DNA of 64,000 nucleotides. It comes from CAISTG01 sp041666505. GTDB lineage: Bacteria; Patescibacteriota; Patescibacteriia; 2-01-FULL-39-33. Every line of letters begins with the position of its first letter. Within the stretch, counting starts at the first letter, position 1. Shown piece after piece: positions 25,643-33,488 of the stretch. Position numbers and translations under genes: made by a program. A model generated the notes under the pieces. That model did not search any database, had not been told where the DNA came from, and was given only the letters and a program-made list of their open reading frames with translations. Where the stretch lies: contig JBAYGU010000001.1 in assembly GCA_041666505.1 (NCBI GenBank), positions 1 through 64,000 on the forward strand, in the 5' to 3' direction.

Positions 25643-26338
25643 TTATTTCTCGCTTTCCAGTCGAGCTTTTAATAAAAATATCGTATCGGTTCGCAATTTC
25701 GCTCGAGCCCAATCTTTTTGAGAAGCCGTCAACATCTCTCCCAGGCCATCGAGAATATGGCGATTGTCCATCTTTTCCAACATCTTAATGCATTTAGCTA
25801 CAACTTCCTCAAAAGTCAGCTTAGCACGATTTTCCACTAATTTCTTATTGATCGGCCACATGTTTTTGGCAAAAAAATAAACGTCATAGACATCGCGACT
25901 CGTCTTGCCTATCCTCTCATACATCGCCATGAGTTTATTGGCGAACATATCTTCCTTAACCATAACCGGCATAGAGATGCCCAGCAACGTTTTCACTTCG
26001 TATTTCGATCCGAAATTCCGTCGATTGACTTCGATTTTTATATTCTGAGACTTCAAGTCATGCGCGATAATAACGATCAGATTAAATCTCTTAATCTTGG
26101 AATCAATGATCTTACCGTAGCCTGCGGCTATCTTTTGGATTTTTTCAAACACTTCCTTTTCCTTATCAACAACCAAAAGATCAAGATCGATATCGACGGA
26201 GTTGCGATCCAGGCCGTAAAACATCAAAGCCGCCGTTCCGCCTTTAAAACCCAAATACGGGGACAGCGAAGTGTCAGAAAAAATATCTTTCAATATCTGC
26301 AATAGAATATTCTTATGTTTGGGATAGTCTAATGTCAT
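25643..26338 (-). CDS. AbiEii-type nucleotidyltransferase toxin (module 1)
   Basis: 231 residues of the AbiEii/AbiGii (DUF1814) family, toxins that use a nucleotidyltransferase fold. Seen: GFKGGTAALMFYGLDRNSVDIDLDL, which supplies the GG(S/T) loop and the catalytic S-x-D-x-D (S47, D49, D51), and the later KTSRDVYDVYFFAKN motif typical of the family. Its ATG overlaps the stop of the AbiEi gene by 4 bp, so toxin translation is coupled to the antitoxin. It ends at the 28-bp repeat terminator. Confidence 0.9.
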   Translation of the reverse strand: MTLDYPKHKNILLQILKDIFSDTSLSPYLGFKGGTAALMFYGLDRNSVDIDLDLLVVDKEKEVFEKIQKIAAGYGKIIDSKIKRFNLIVIIAHDLKSQNIKIEVNRRNFGSKYEVKTLLGISMPVMVKEDMFANKLMAMYERIGKTSRDVYDVYFFAKNMWPINKKLVENRAKLTFEEVVAKCIKMLEKMDNRHILDGLGEMLTASQKDWARAKLRTDTIFLLKARLESEK

Positions 26339-26952
26339 ACGGTTTGAATGTTATCCAGTTTATCGTTTTTATAATAATTGAAATATTTTTCAACTTTCTT
26401 AGCCATTCTTTGATTGCGGTAAATCGGCAAAATTTCAAAAACTTTTTTCCAGTCCAAAACGCTCAGATTGTCGAAATGATAATCCTTGCTGATATATATC
26501 CGATCCAAAAATGCCCGCTCTTTTGTCGCGACAGCCACGCCATTTACATGCTCGATCCCCGCCGTATTGCTCAGAACAAAATCCTTCATCCTGATAAACG
26601 ATATTTTTTGCCCGTCCGCCTCAATCTCCCTCGTAACATAGGAAGCAACAAAAATATTTCCGTAATACTGGAAATTCACTCCGGTCCGAGTCAAGACTGT
26701 TTCAAAACTGACATAAGAGGGAGTATAGATCCGCGTAGCCAATTCAAAACGATCATAATTCTTATCCTTGGCATAAATGCCGCGATGGACCCTGATTAAT
26801 TTTCCCCTTTTTACATAATTGCTCAATCTAACCCTGATTTTAGCCTCTCCTATTTCACCCCACAGCAAAGAAATGTCTTTTGTGGAAAAGACAGTTTTTG
26901 GCGATCTGAGCAACATATCGATATATTGGCCTTTTGTGAGTTTATTAACCAT
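26335..26952 (-). CDS. AbiEi-type antitoxin/repressor (module 1)
   Basis: 205 residues from the ATG at 26952; an in-frame TTG at 27021 was rejected because it would overlap the promoter. The N-terminal winged helix (LTKGQYIDMLLRSPKTVFSTKDISLLWG...RVRLSNYVKRGKLIRVHRGIY) is followed by the AbiEi antitoxin domain (TPSYVSFETVLTRTGV, ATKERAFLDRIY). Family members neutralise the toxin and repress their own promoter by binding inverted repeats. Such a repeat lies between the -10 and the start codon here. Confidence 0.88.
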   Translation of the reverse strand: MVNKLTKGQYIDMLLRSPKTVFSTKDISLLWGEIGEAKIRVRLSNYVKRGKLIRVHRGIYAKDKNYDRFELATRIYTPSYVSFETVLTRTGVNFQYYGNIFVASYVTREIEADGQKISFIRMKDFVLSNTAGIEHVNGVAVATKERAFLDRIYISKDYHFDNLSVLDWKKVFEILPIYRNQRMAKKVEKYFNYYKNDKLDNIQTV

Positions 26953-26965
26953 ATACTTACTAGAT

Positions 26966-26986
26966 GTTAGTTTAAAACTTACTAAC
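26966..26986. promoter_or_regulatory. Operator-like inverted repeat of AbiE module 1
   Basis: GTTAGT (26966-26971) and ACTAAC (26981-26986) are perfect 6-bp arms around 9 bp, placed just downstream of the -10 and about 14 nt before the antitoxin ATG. It is a likely site for autoregulation by AbiEi. Confidence 0.6.
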
Positions 26987-26992
26987 AGTACA

Positions 26993-27021
26993 ATTATAGC
27001 ACATATATAAAATATATGCAA
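26993..27021 (-). promoter_or_regulatory. Promoter of AbiE module 1
   Basis: TTGCAT (27016-27021), 17 bp, TATAAT (26993-26998) on the minus strand, with a leader of about 34 nt. Confidence 0.6.
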
Positions 27022-27067
27022 GTATTTAATAATTAGCTAATTTTAGACAAAAAGATACCAGAATTAA

Positions 27068-28522
27068 CTAATGCCTCATTTTCGATGTAAATAATCTGGT
27101 CGGTTCAAAATCAGTCTGAGCAAAATTAATGCCCAATTTCATCAGCCACACAAAATATATTACTCCCGGATCATCTCTAAGTTGTTTCGCTATGAATTTG
27201 TCCACCAGATTATCAACCGCTTTCACGCTCAATTTATCAGAAAAGCTCGGCAGTTCTTTGGTCAAAAAATTTATGATATTTGTATTGAACTCACCCTTAT
27301 CCAAACGATCCAATTGAGAGGCAGCAAAATCATAATGCGGATTCAATTCCAAAGCCATATGTAATAATTCCTCTCCGGCGGGATTGCCTGCAGCCAACAT
27401 AGACGATCCTTTATTGGCAAATAAGCGATAAATTTCCCGATCGGTTGTTTTTGATGATAATAATTCCTGGAAACCCTTATCATATGATTCCATTGCCAGC
27501 CCTGGCTTTCCCTGTTTAGTAGCTTTCATCGCTTTCTCCGCATAATCCATCCAGCCTTCAGAACTGAATATCCCGCTAATATAACGAGGGGTTGATTGAT
27601 CGCGATCCGGCCTGACTTTCCCCTTCATCTCATGCGGGCATTTACCACTAAGTGATTTATGCGGGGAATAATTGCTAAGATCGCAAGACGCTTTCACCAA
27701 TAAATCCATGTCATCTTTTTTCAGGTCATGATGAGCCAAACCCATTAAGATCGAAATAGGGAAAGTCGCTAAATCATCATTAGCGGTTTTATTAATCCAT
27801 TTCTTGACTTGACTCACAGAAACAAAAGGCGAGATGCCGCATACATTAAAGGCTGCCTCCGCTTGCTTTTCTGCCTTTTGTTCGTTCATCGTCAGATCAA
27901 TTTTGTCGCTTGCATTTTCCGCCTCATCGGCTTGCTGTCTGCCAGGCTTATAAAGAATTTCATAAACCACCTGGGGCGTTATAATATCACCAGATTTCCT
28001 AAAATATTTTTTTGCCTGCTCGGTCATCATTGTATCCAGCATTTGGCATGTGCCACTGGCGAATTCATAACGTTCTCCGATCTTAGCTACTCGACAAATA
28101 ATCGTCTGACCCGGAAGAAGCAATCTGGCTCCCGCATATTCCCGCACCGCATACTCCTTATCCTGTTGCAGGCTTTCAACTTCTATCCGCCCGGGTTTGA
28201 CTGAGGTGACAGAGAAAAAACCATATTCATTATCTAACATATCCCTTAAATCCGATAATTCATTATCAGTTAACCTAAGAGGATTATTTTTAACAAAATC
28301 AGACAGCGGCGTCTTGCCATTAGACAGCTTGAAATCAAATACCAGCCATTCCATAAAAAGCATATTAACCGGATCCATGTCATCATCGGCAATCAAATCG
28401 CCATCTACGACATCACCAATGGAGCGGCCAAAAAATTCCAAACTTGCTCTTTTAATATCCGCATTACGCCCGAGATCGTAAAGATAATGATCTAGGACGT
28501 CAGAAATTGCATTTTTTCTCAT
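27068..28522 (-). CDS. Unknown protein between two AbiE modules
   Basis: 484 residues; family not recognised. Visible: an acidic N-terminal half, a Cys/His segment GKCPHEMKGKVRPDRD near residue 295, and a helical C-terminal third with TPR-like spacing (AEKAMKATKQGKPGLAMESYDKGFQEL, then AANKGSSMLAAGN-like and LLHMALELNPHYDFAA). There is no signal peptide or transmembrane helix. It lies 36 nt downstream of the second AbiEii gene on the same strand, so it is probably in that operon. The setting suggests an accessory or defence-related protein, but nothing in the sequence proves it. Confidence 0.72.
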   Translation of the reverse strand: MRKNAISDVLDHYLYDLGRNADIKRASLEFFGRSIGDVVDGDLIADDDMDPVNMLFMEWLVFDFKLSNGKTPLSDFVKNNPLRLTDNELSDLRDMLDNEYGFFSVTSVKPGRIEVESLQQDKEYAVREYAGARLLLPGQTIICRVAKIGERYEFASGTCQMLDTMMTEQAKKYFRKSGDIITPQVVYEILYKPGRQQADEAENASDKIDLTMNEQKAEKQAEAAFNVCGISPFVSVSQVKKWINKTANDDLATFPISILMGLAHHDLKKDDMDLLVKASCDLSNYSPHKSLSGKCPHEMKGKVRPDRDQSTPRYISGIFSSEGWMDYAEKAMKATKQGKPGLAMESYDKGFQELLSSKTTDREIYRLFANKGSSMLAAGNPAGEELLHMALELNPHYDFAASQLDRLDKGEFNTNIINFLTKELPSFSDKLSVKAVDNLVDKFIAKQLRDDPGVIYFVWLMKLGINFAQTDFEPTRLFTSKMRH

Positions 28523-28558
28523 ATTTTTCGTTATGATTATTCTTGTATGATTACAGGC

Positions 28559-29848
28559 CTACTTCAACAGATCATCCAGCTCGCAAGACAGCAAGGCGGA
28601 TTTATTTAGCAAGATCTGCTCATTGGGATTCAGATTATCCGCAGTCATCCGAATAAGCTTGGTGGTGATGCTGTCGCCTAACATAATCCTGCCGGTTTTC
28701 TTGAAATATTTCTCTGTCATTTGAAAAAAGTGGGTCGCATACTGTTTGAGAACTTCCTGCGGAGCGAGCCGACTACTTATACCGTTATTCGTAAATTCTG
28801 TAATCTTCATTAAATTATCATCTATCATATTATTCATTTTACCATCTGTCGCAATAATCCAATCTTCATCAATCGCATATTTAACAAGAACAATTTTCCC
28901 ATCATCTGTTTCATACAAAAATTTAAACAAAAAAATATCCTTAAACATATCCTCAAAAATTACCAACTTTTGAAGAATTTTAATATCTCTAATTTTATAT
29001 TCATCCAAAAGACGCAGATAGCTCTCTCGCCAATTCTTTAACCAATTGGCAATGAAAGCCTGATCCAAGAAAAGCGGGGTCAAATCATGTTTGAGATTGG
29101 CATCCGTCTTCGGACTGTTTAAAATTTTTATCGTAACCTTGTCGAATAATTCTTTCGGATTCTTAATATCGATACCTTTGGCGATGAGATAATCGAAATC
29201 AGGCACGATTTTTTTGCCCATATACCACAGCAGGTCATAAATATCGCGCCCTTTTTCTTCATAAATTTCTTTCCCTGTCCCGCGAGAGCCGCGCAGAAAA
29301 ATTGCGGCTAATTTGCTTGCCATGAGCGCACCCATATTATATGTCCAGATGACAAATGACAACTGTCCGCGATTTATCGGCTGGCGGTCAATTACGGTTT
29401 TAGAAGCGGCAAAATGATTCAAATCAATTTTTACGTGGATCTGATCCGAAGGCCAGCCAAGGCTAAGTTCCTTGCCGACATGGAACTTCAAGATCAATCC
29501 TCTGCCGGCAGTTATTTTTAACGTTAAGAAACCGGCTCCGGCTCCATATGTATTTGCAAAATAATCTTCAATCTCCCTTTTCAATTCGCCCAAAAATTCC
29601 TCTGTCACCTCATGAGAAACCTCAAAATCCAAATCAACCGACATACGATCCAGGCCATGGATTATGCGCAGCGCGGAACCGCCATACATGACCCAATCGC
29701 CGTATTCCTGATGATGATAAATAAAATTCAGGACATAAAACTGCAGCTCTTCTTCAAGGGCGTTAAGGCGCGTCTCGGCATCGATACCGCCATAAGCTGA
29801 CAGGCTCTCGATTTTCCTTTTCAAAATTGCGATTATCTGTTCGCTCAT
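28559..29848 (-). CDS. AbiEii-type nucleotidyltransferase toxin with C-terminal extension (module 2)
   Basis: 429 residues. The nucleotidyltransferase core is clear: WVMYGGSALRIIHGLDRMSVDLDFEV (GGS 56-58, S70, D72, D74) and the family motif KEIYEEKGRDIYDLLWYMGK. After about residue 260 there are some 165 residues not found in the 231-residue paralogue of module 1. They include a long helix bundle and FKFLYETDDGKIVLVKYAIDEDWI. Its ATG overlaps the antitoxin stop by 4 bp. A target-recognition role for the extension is speculation. Confidence 0.88.
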   Translation of the reverse strand: MSEQIIAILKRKIESLSAYGGIDAETRLNALEEELQFYVLNFIYHHQEYGDWVMYGGSALRIIHGLDRMSVDLDFEVSHEVTEEFLGELKREIEDYFANTYGAGAGFLTLKITAGRGLILKFHVGKELSLGWPSDQIHVKIDLNHFAASKTVIDRQPINRGQLSFVIWTYNMGALMASKLAAIFLRGSRGTGKEIYEEKGRDIYDLLWYMGKKIVPDFDYLIAKGIDIKNPKELFDKVTIKILNSPKTDANLKHDLTPLFLDQAFIANWLKNWRESYLRLLDEYKIRDIKILQKLVIFEDMFKDIFLFKFLYETDDGKIVLVKYAIDEDWIIATDGKMNNMIDDNLMKITEFTNNGISSRLAPQEVLKQYATHFFQMTEKYFKKTGRIMLGDSITTKLIRMTADNLNPNEQILLNKSALLSCELDDLLK

Positions 29849-30480
29849 ATGAGTATATTTTTAACAAATGAATAAAATTTTTCCTGCTCTTCGATATCCA
29901 TCTCGTCAAAATCAATGCGCAATTCCTCGATCATTGGATCAATATCTTCCAGCTTAATGCCGCGGAACTGGCGAGTTCTGAAATACAGAAGATCAAATAA
30001 TGCTTTCGCCGGAGAAGCGATAAAAAAATCAAACCCCCCTGCATCAGATCCAGGCCTTCCCGTTACTAAGTGAAAATCAGAAAAGAGCTCTTTTTTAATC
30101 GACTGATAGGCGAAATTGCCCGCCTTGGCCTGATAATCCTTAGTTACTTTAATGGTTACTGATGTGATAGAATTGATCGATTCGGTCGCTAAGCCATAAT
30201 ACTGCAAGGCTGCCCAAGAACTGATATAAGACGGCACACGGATAATATTAGCAAGATAAAATGAATATGAACCGTCATGCTTATACTTATCATAAAAAGC
30301 AGAGGTTACATATAAACCGTTTTTTAGCTGAAAAATCTCATTATATTTCAAAAATCGGCTGATATATGTGTCAACCGTGGAATCCTTAAGCCCCAACTGC
30401 TTACCGAGCTGATATACGGCGTTTTTATTGAAGTGGGGTAATGTTTTTAACTGCTCAAGCAGGTTTTTCTTGCTTTTCAT
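29845..30480 (-). CDS. AbiEi-type antitoxin/repressor (module 2)
   Basis: 211 residues. Winged-helix N-terminus (FNKNAVYQLGKQLGLKDSTVDTYISRFLKYNEIFQLKNGLYVT), then the antitoxin domain (VPSYISSWAALQYYGLATES, FFIASPAKALFDLLYF). It is diverged from the module 1 antitoxin, so the two are probably not cross-acting. The start codon lies about 6 nt from the predicted transcription start, making the mRNA nearly leaderless, and an operator overlaps the promoter. Confidence 0.88.
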   Translation of the reverse strand: MKSKKNLLEQLKTLPHFNKNAVYQLGKQLGLKDSTVDTYISRFLKYNEIFQLKNGLYVTSAFYDKYKHDGSYSFYLANIIRVPSYISSWAALQYYGLATESINSITSVTIKVTKDYQAKAGNFAYQSIKKELFSDFHLVTGRPGSDAGGFDFFIASPAKALFDLLYFRTRQFRGIKLEDIDPMIEELRIDFDEMDIEEQEKFYSFVKNILI

Positions 30481-30506
30481 ATATATGACATAAGTGTATC
30501 ATATAT
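30481..30506. promoter_or_regulatory. Operator-like inverted repeat of AbiE module 2
   Basis: ATATATGA (30481-30488) and TCATATAT (30499-30506): 8-bp arms, 10-bp spacing, covering the -10 box and abutting the antitoxin ATG. Bound repressor would block RNA polymerase directly. Confidence 0.65.
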
Positions 30507-30521
30507 GAAACATAATGTCAA
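30493..30521 (-). promoter_or_regulatory. Promoter of AbiE module 2
   Basis: TTGACA (30516-30521), 17 bp, TACACT (30493-30498) on the minus strand. The predicted start is about 30486 and the ATG is at 30480. Confidence 0.65.
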
Positions 30522-30547
30522 TACAATAAATATTAGCTGAATTTAGA

Positions 30548-30575
30548 CAAAAAAACCGCCGAATCGCTTCGGCGG
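30548..30575 (-). terminator. Terminator of the coaC operon, right copy of a 28-bp direct repeat
   Basis: The same 20-nt stem-loop and U7 tract as at 25606-25633, in the same orientation. Here it ends the amidohydrolase-coaB-coaC operon. Confidence 0.9.
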
Positions 30576-30595
30576 CAGATAACTGCTAACAACCT

Positions 30596-31180
30596 CTAAT
30601 CTTCCATTCTCCAATCAGAATGGCCCTCGAAAAGTTTCTGAACGTCATCGATTGCATTAACGATATCGCCGATATTAGCCATGGCACCCATGCCGATATC
30701 GCCGCAAGCCAGCATTTTTTCAACCGGAGGCACAATGACCAAATGCGGATATCGACGCCTCAATCGCTCTAAATGCTCTTTTGTGAGCCGGTTTTTCCAC
30801 ATGTCAGTGTTCATCGCCGGAGCGATGACAATCGGACGAAACCGAGTCCACGCATAAAAAATGCAGGTTAAGTAATTATCGGCAATGCCCAGAGCGAGCT
30901 TAGTTAAAGTATTTGCCGTCAGCGGTGCGATGACAAACACTTCGCCCCAATGCTCCATATCGATGTGGCCGACTGGCCCATTCTTAATAAATCCGCCTGC
31001 TGGCCATTCGTCTTTATCTTTGTATATGCCAGCATGCGGCTCGGGAATGAAATACAACGCCGGCGTAGTGGCAACTACTCTGACTTCATGGCCGGCGGCC
31101 ACCATTGCGGCGGCCATTTTGTGAGTCAATGTTGCAGCAGCCACGCTGCCCGTAACTCCAAGAATTATTCGCTTTCCCAT
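30596..31180 (-). CDS. coaC: Phosphopantothenoylcysteine decarboxylase (CoaC, separate chain)
   Basis: 194-residue flavoprotein that decarboxylates phosphopantothenoylcysteine in CoA synthesis. Seen: GVTGSVAAATLTHKMA (flavin phosphate loop), GHIDMEHWGEVFVIAPLTANTLTKLA with the catalytic His, PAMNTDMW (the PxMNxxMW motif), and ACGDIGMGAMA with the catalytic Cys. In most bacteria CoaC and CoaB form one chain; here they are two genes overlapping by 16 bp. This operon has strong SDs and reads unlike the SD-less genes. Confidence 0.92.
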   Translation of the reverse strand: MGKRIILGVTGSVAAATLTHKMAAAMVAAGHEVRVVATTPALYFIPEPHAGIYKDKDEWPAGGFIKNGPVGHIDMEHWGEVFVIAPLTANTLTKLALGIADNYLTCIFYAWTRFRPIVIAPAMNTDMWKNRLTKEHLERLRRRYPHLVIVPPVEKMLACGDIGMGAMANIGDIVNAIDDVQKLFEGHSDWRMED

Positions 31181-31845
31181 TGCATTGTCTCCCTGATTTT
31201 TTCTTCGATTCCCTGGGGCAATCCCCCGCGATCAACTCGAAGTGTTTCTTCTTTAGTCACGATAAACGCATATTCCTTTGATGTCTCCAAGCAATTGGCG
31301 ACGATCATGTCGGCATCACTATCGAGCATGCTTTTCTTGGCAATTTCCAAAAGCCGGTCATCGGAAATTCCGACTTGCAGCTTGAATTTAACCAAGCATT
31401 CTTCGTAGCCCCAAGGCTCACGAATTAAATCGACGATCTTCGGCGTCTTGATTAAGCGCAGATATAACACTTCGAAATCAGAGGAAATTTTGCCGCTGTT
31501 ATCCAATTCGATAAGAGCACCGGATTCATTCTGGAAGCAGACTCCGTCGACCTTATAGTCGCTGACAGCCGACGAATGAATTACGATATCAAATCGATTG
31601 TTGCAAATCTCCTGTTCCATCAATTGGAGCAATTCATCAAAAGTCTGATATCTAATAATGCGATTCAGATTATTAACATCAGGAATCAAACCGGGATTGG
31701 AAGTCAACAGTGTAACCTCATATCCATTATCGGCAAAATACATCGCGATATTTGTTCCCGTCCGGCCTTTGAAAATATTCGTGATCGCCCGGACCTGATC
31801 GATGGGCGTCAAAGTCGCTCCCGCTGTAACAAGTACTTTCTTCAT
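31165..31845 (-). CDS. coaB: Phosphopantothenate-cysteine ligase (CoaB, separate chain)
   Basis: 226 residues. The N-terminus VLVTAGATLTPIDQVRAITNIFKGRTGTNIA is the CoaB nucleotide/phosphopantothenate site. The C-terminal part has VKFKLQVG and DADMIVANCLE, matching the family's KFKAE and D-x-x-VAN segments. It joins cysteine to phosphopantothenate, giving the substrate of CoaC. The start is supported by AGGAGGA about 8 nt before the ATG. It lies 24 nt after the amidohydrolase gene and 16 bp into coaC. Confidence 0.88.
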   Translation of the reverse strand: MKKVLVTAGATLTPIDQVRAITNIFKGRTGTNIAMYFADNGYEVTLLTSNPGLIPDVNNLNRIIRYQTFDELLQLMEQEICNNRFDIVIHSSAVSDYKVDGVCFQNESGALIELDNSGKISSDFEVLYLRLIKTPKIVDLIREPWGYEECLVKFKLQVGISDDRLLEIAKKSMLDSDADMIVANCLETSKEYAFIVTKEETLRVDRGGLPQGIEEKIRETMQWESE

Positions 31846-31869
31846 CTTGCTATCCTCCTGAACTTAGTC

Positions 31870-32739
31870 TCACCAAGAAATCTTCAAAAGCCTCTGAGCA
31901 TTGCCGCCCAATATTTTATTCTCATCATCCGGCGAAAGATTCAACGACGCGACGATTTCCAAAGTGTCGCGATAAGACTGGATTGGAAAATCCGTCGCGA
32001 ACATGATACGATCGATGCCGTTGGGCAGTTCGATGAATTGCTTGATCTGACTAGTAATGAATTTCCGATACTCCGGCGTGTCTTCGGAACTGCCCGAGAC
32101 GAACTGCCCGGAAATATCAGTCATGACATTAGGGCAATCGATCATCACCTGGCGCAAAATATCGAAATACGGGTTGGCCAGATGGCAAGCAATGAAGTTG
32201 ACTTCCGGATAACGAAGAGCCAGAAGCCGCAGACGTTCCGGATTTGCCAAGTGCGCCCTTTCATCCAAGGGGCAAAGAGGGCGGCCGCATCGGCCTTGGC
32301 CGATTACTCTAACATCCTTGGGACAGCAATGATACAATTCGCCCAAATGCATCGCAATCGGCAGATCATATTCCTGAGCCAGCCGGCAAATTCGCCCGAC
32401 TGCCCGACAATCCAATTCGAATTTCTGATAACCCGGGTACAGCTTGAAGCCGCTTAAACTCCCAGCATCGGCCATAACTTCTAATTCAAAAGTCGATGGT
32501 TTATCGGCGCTCAAATCCAGACTGCCGAACATACGAAACAGGCTGTCGCCCATTATCCGCTCGTGCAAATCGAGATTAGAAAGCCCTGTGCCCTTGAGCG
32601 GAAAATACGTCGCCATCAAGACGATTACCTTGATATAGTACATCTTGGCGTATTCGCGCAGATCATCCAGATCGGCATCTGCCGTGTGCAAACCCTTCAT
32701 TTGATGCCTAGAAGTATGCGCGTGCATATCGATTATCAT
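31870..32739 (-). CDS. Amidohydrolase-family metal-dependent hydrolase
   Basis: 289 residues of the amidohydrolase_2 (TIM-barrel) type. Seen: the metal motif MIIDMHAHT at the N-terminus, a lysine/acidic strand GFKLYPGYQKFE, AMHLGELYH, FIACHLANPY and the final metal Asp in IMFATDFPIQS. The substrate is unknown. It starts the operon with coaB and coaC, though no established pathway link is known to me. A GGAGG-type SD and TTGACA-17-TAAGAT promoter precede it. Confidence 0.85.
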   Translation of the reverse strand: MIIDMHAHTSRHQMKGLHTADADLDDLREYAKMYYIKVIVLMATYFPLKGTGLSNLDLHERIMGDSLFRMFGSLDLSADKPSTFELEVMADAGSLSGFKLYPGYQKFELDCRAVGRICRLAQEYDLPIAMHLGELYHCCPKDVRVIGQGRCGRPLCPLDERAHLANPERLRLLALRYPEVNFIACHLANPYFDILRQVMIDCPNVMTDISGQFVSGSSEDTPEYRKFITSQIKQFIELPNGIDRIMFATDFPIQSYRDTLEIVASLNLSPDDENKILGGNAQRLLKISW

Positions 32740-32792
32740 GGCTTTTCTCCTTCCTTTATCAGTTGTTATTCAAATGTAAAGTGCAATAGCGC

Positions 32793-32821
32793 ATCTTAAA
32801 CTATTATCGGAGTTTTGTCAA
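32793..32821 (-). promoter_or_regulatory. Promoter of the amidohydrolase-coaBC operon
   Basis: TTGACA (32816-32821), 17 bp, TAAGAT (32793-32798) on the minus strand, with a leader of about 45 nt. Confidence 0.65.
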
Positions 32822-32822
32822 T

Positions 32823-32960
32823 CAAAAAAACCGGTCAATTGGGGCTGTCCCAAAACTCCGTTTTTGGTGATTTTGCAAAAAATTTTTAGCTAATTTTAGC
32901 TTCTGTTTTTTGAAAAATTCCTGAAAAATCGAGTAATGGGACAACCCCAATTAGCCGATT
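32823..32960 (-). terminator. Terminator of the RNHCP gene, split by a MITE-like insertion
   Basis: Without the element the sequence reads AAAAACCGG, TCAATTAG loop, CCGATTTTT: a hairpin with a U tract for the minus-strand gene ending at 32951. The insertion lies in the loop, so both arms survive at the ends of a longer foldback. Confidence 0.65.
32841..32948 (-). mobile_element. 108-bp MITE-like foldback element, copy 1
   Basis: Ends GGGGCTGTCCCAAAACTC and, inverted, GGGGTTGTCCCATTACTC. The two halves are complementary with mismatches over most of their length. AATT is duplicated on both sides (32837-32840 and 32949-32952). All 108 bases equal those of the copy at 61711-61818, in opposite orientation. 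There is no coding capacity. The GGGGCTGTCCC ends look like those of a DNA transposon whose transposase gene is not in this window. Confidence 0.93.
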
Positions 32961-33271
32961 TTTCTCGCTTTCTTCTCCGCAATCTCTTTTTCCAGCTTCA
33001 CCGCCATATCAAAATCATCTTCCTTGCGTATCTTGTCATTCCTTACAAAACCGCAGGTTTCGCAGCGATGGCTGATGATCCACTCGTGGCGGCGGTAATA
33101 CAAATCAACCGGCCGCATCATGCCGCCGCAGACAGCGGAGCGATCGCCCGGATCAACGTCGACATGCTTGGACCAAAGGCATTTGGGGCAATGATTGGTA
33201 AAACCGGTGCCTTTGACCTTGTAGCCGCACTTAGCGCAAGTGAAATCTTCGATATTTTTGATAAAAGCCAT
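32951..33271 (-). CDS. RNHCP-domain zinc-ribbon protein
   Basis: 106 residues. Zinc-binding pairs: FTCAKCG (C12, C15), NHCPKCLWSKHVD (the RNHCP motif with T for R) and HRCETCG. VDVDPGDRSAVCGGMMRP matches the family consensus. The role of the family is unknown; the ribbons suggest nucleic acid or protein binding. The stop codon TAA lies at the edge of the MITE target duplication and was re-formed by it. A palindromic repeat begins 10 nt upstream of the start. Confidence 0.85.
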   Translation of the reverse strand: MAFIKNIEDFTCAKCGYKVKGTGFTNHCPKCLWSKHVDVDPGDRSAVCGGMMRPVDLYYRRHEWIISHRCETCGFVRNDKIRKEDDFDMAVKLEKEIAEKKARKIG

Positions 33272-33280
33272 ATTATTATT

Positions 33281-33318
33281 AAACCCCCTCTAACTCCCCC
33301 TTTCGTAAAGGTGGAGAA
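33281..33318 (+). repeat. Palindromic element (KPPL family), intergenic
   Basis: A 38-bp copy between the divergent RNHCP and rpsA genes. One arm base differs (AAAGGTGGAG) from the copies in ileS and elp3. Confidence 0.88.
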
Positions 33319-33326
33319 TAATTGTC

Positions 33327-33356
33327 TTGACAGTATAGCATATCTTTTGATATAAT
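33327..33356 (+). promoter_or_regulatory. Promoter of rpsA
   Basis: TTGACA (33327-33332), 18 bp, TATAAT (33351-33356): consensus hexamers. The transcript would start near 33363. Confidence 0.8.
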
Positions 33357-33362
33357 TTCAAT

Positions 33363-33488
33363 ACTAATTAAAAGAAACCCGTAAAGACTCGAAAAAACGG
33401 GGCTCTGGAATGATTTAGGCCAGATAATAGCTATAAGTCAGGCTATCATCGCGTCCATTCAGGGTTAAAATATGGCTACAATACGAAT
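33363..33488 (+). other. Structured 5' leader of rpsA
   Basis: About 126 nt between the predicted start and the first ATG, with two hairpins visible: ACCCGT...AACGGG (near 33375-33402) and ATAGC...GCTAT (near 33427-33449). It has no SD and no tRNA-like or known riboswitch features that I can see. Autoregulation of S1 is a possibility, not shown. Confidence 0.45.

Noticed and set aside
31576..32457. 293-codon plus-strand frame over coaB and the amidohydrolase
   Set aside because: It is a shadow of two recognised genes on the other strand, spans their boundary, and has no SD or recognisable motif.
33363..33488. tRNA or other known RNA gene in the rpsA leader
   Set aside because: No T-arm sequence, cloverleaf or CCA end could be found.
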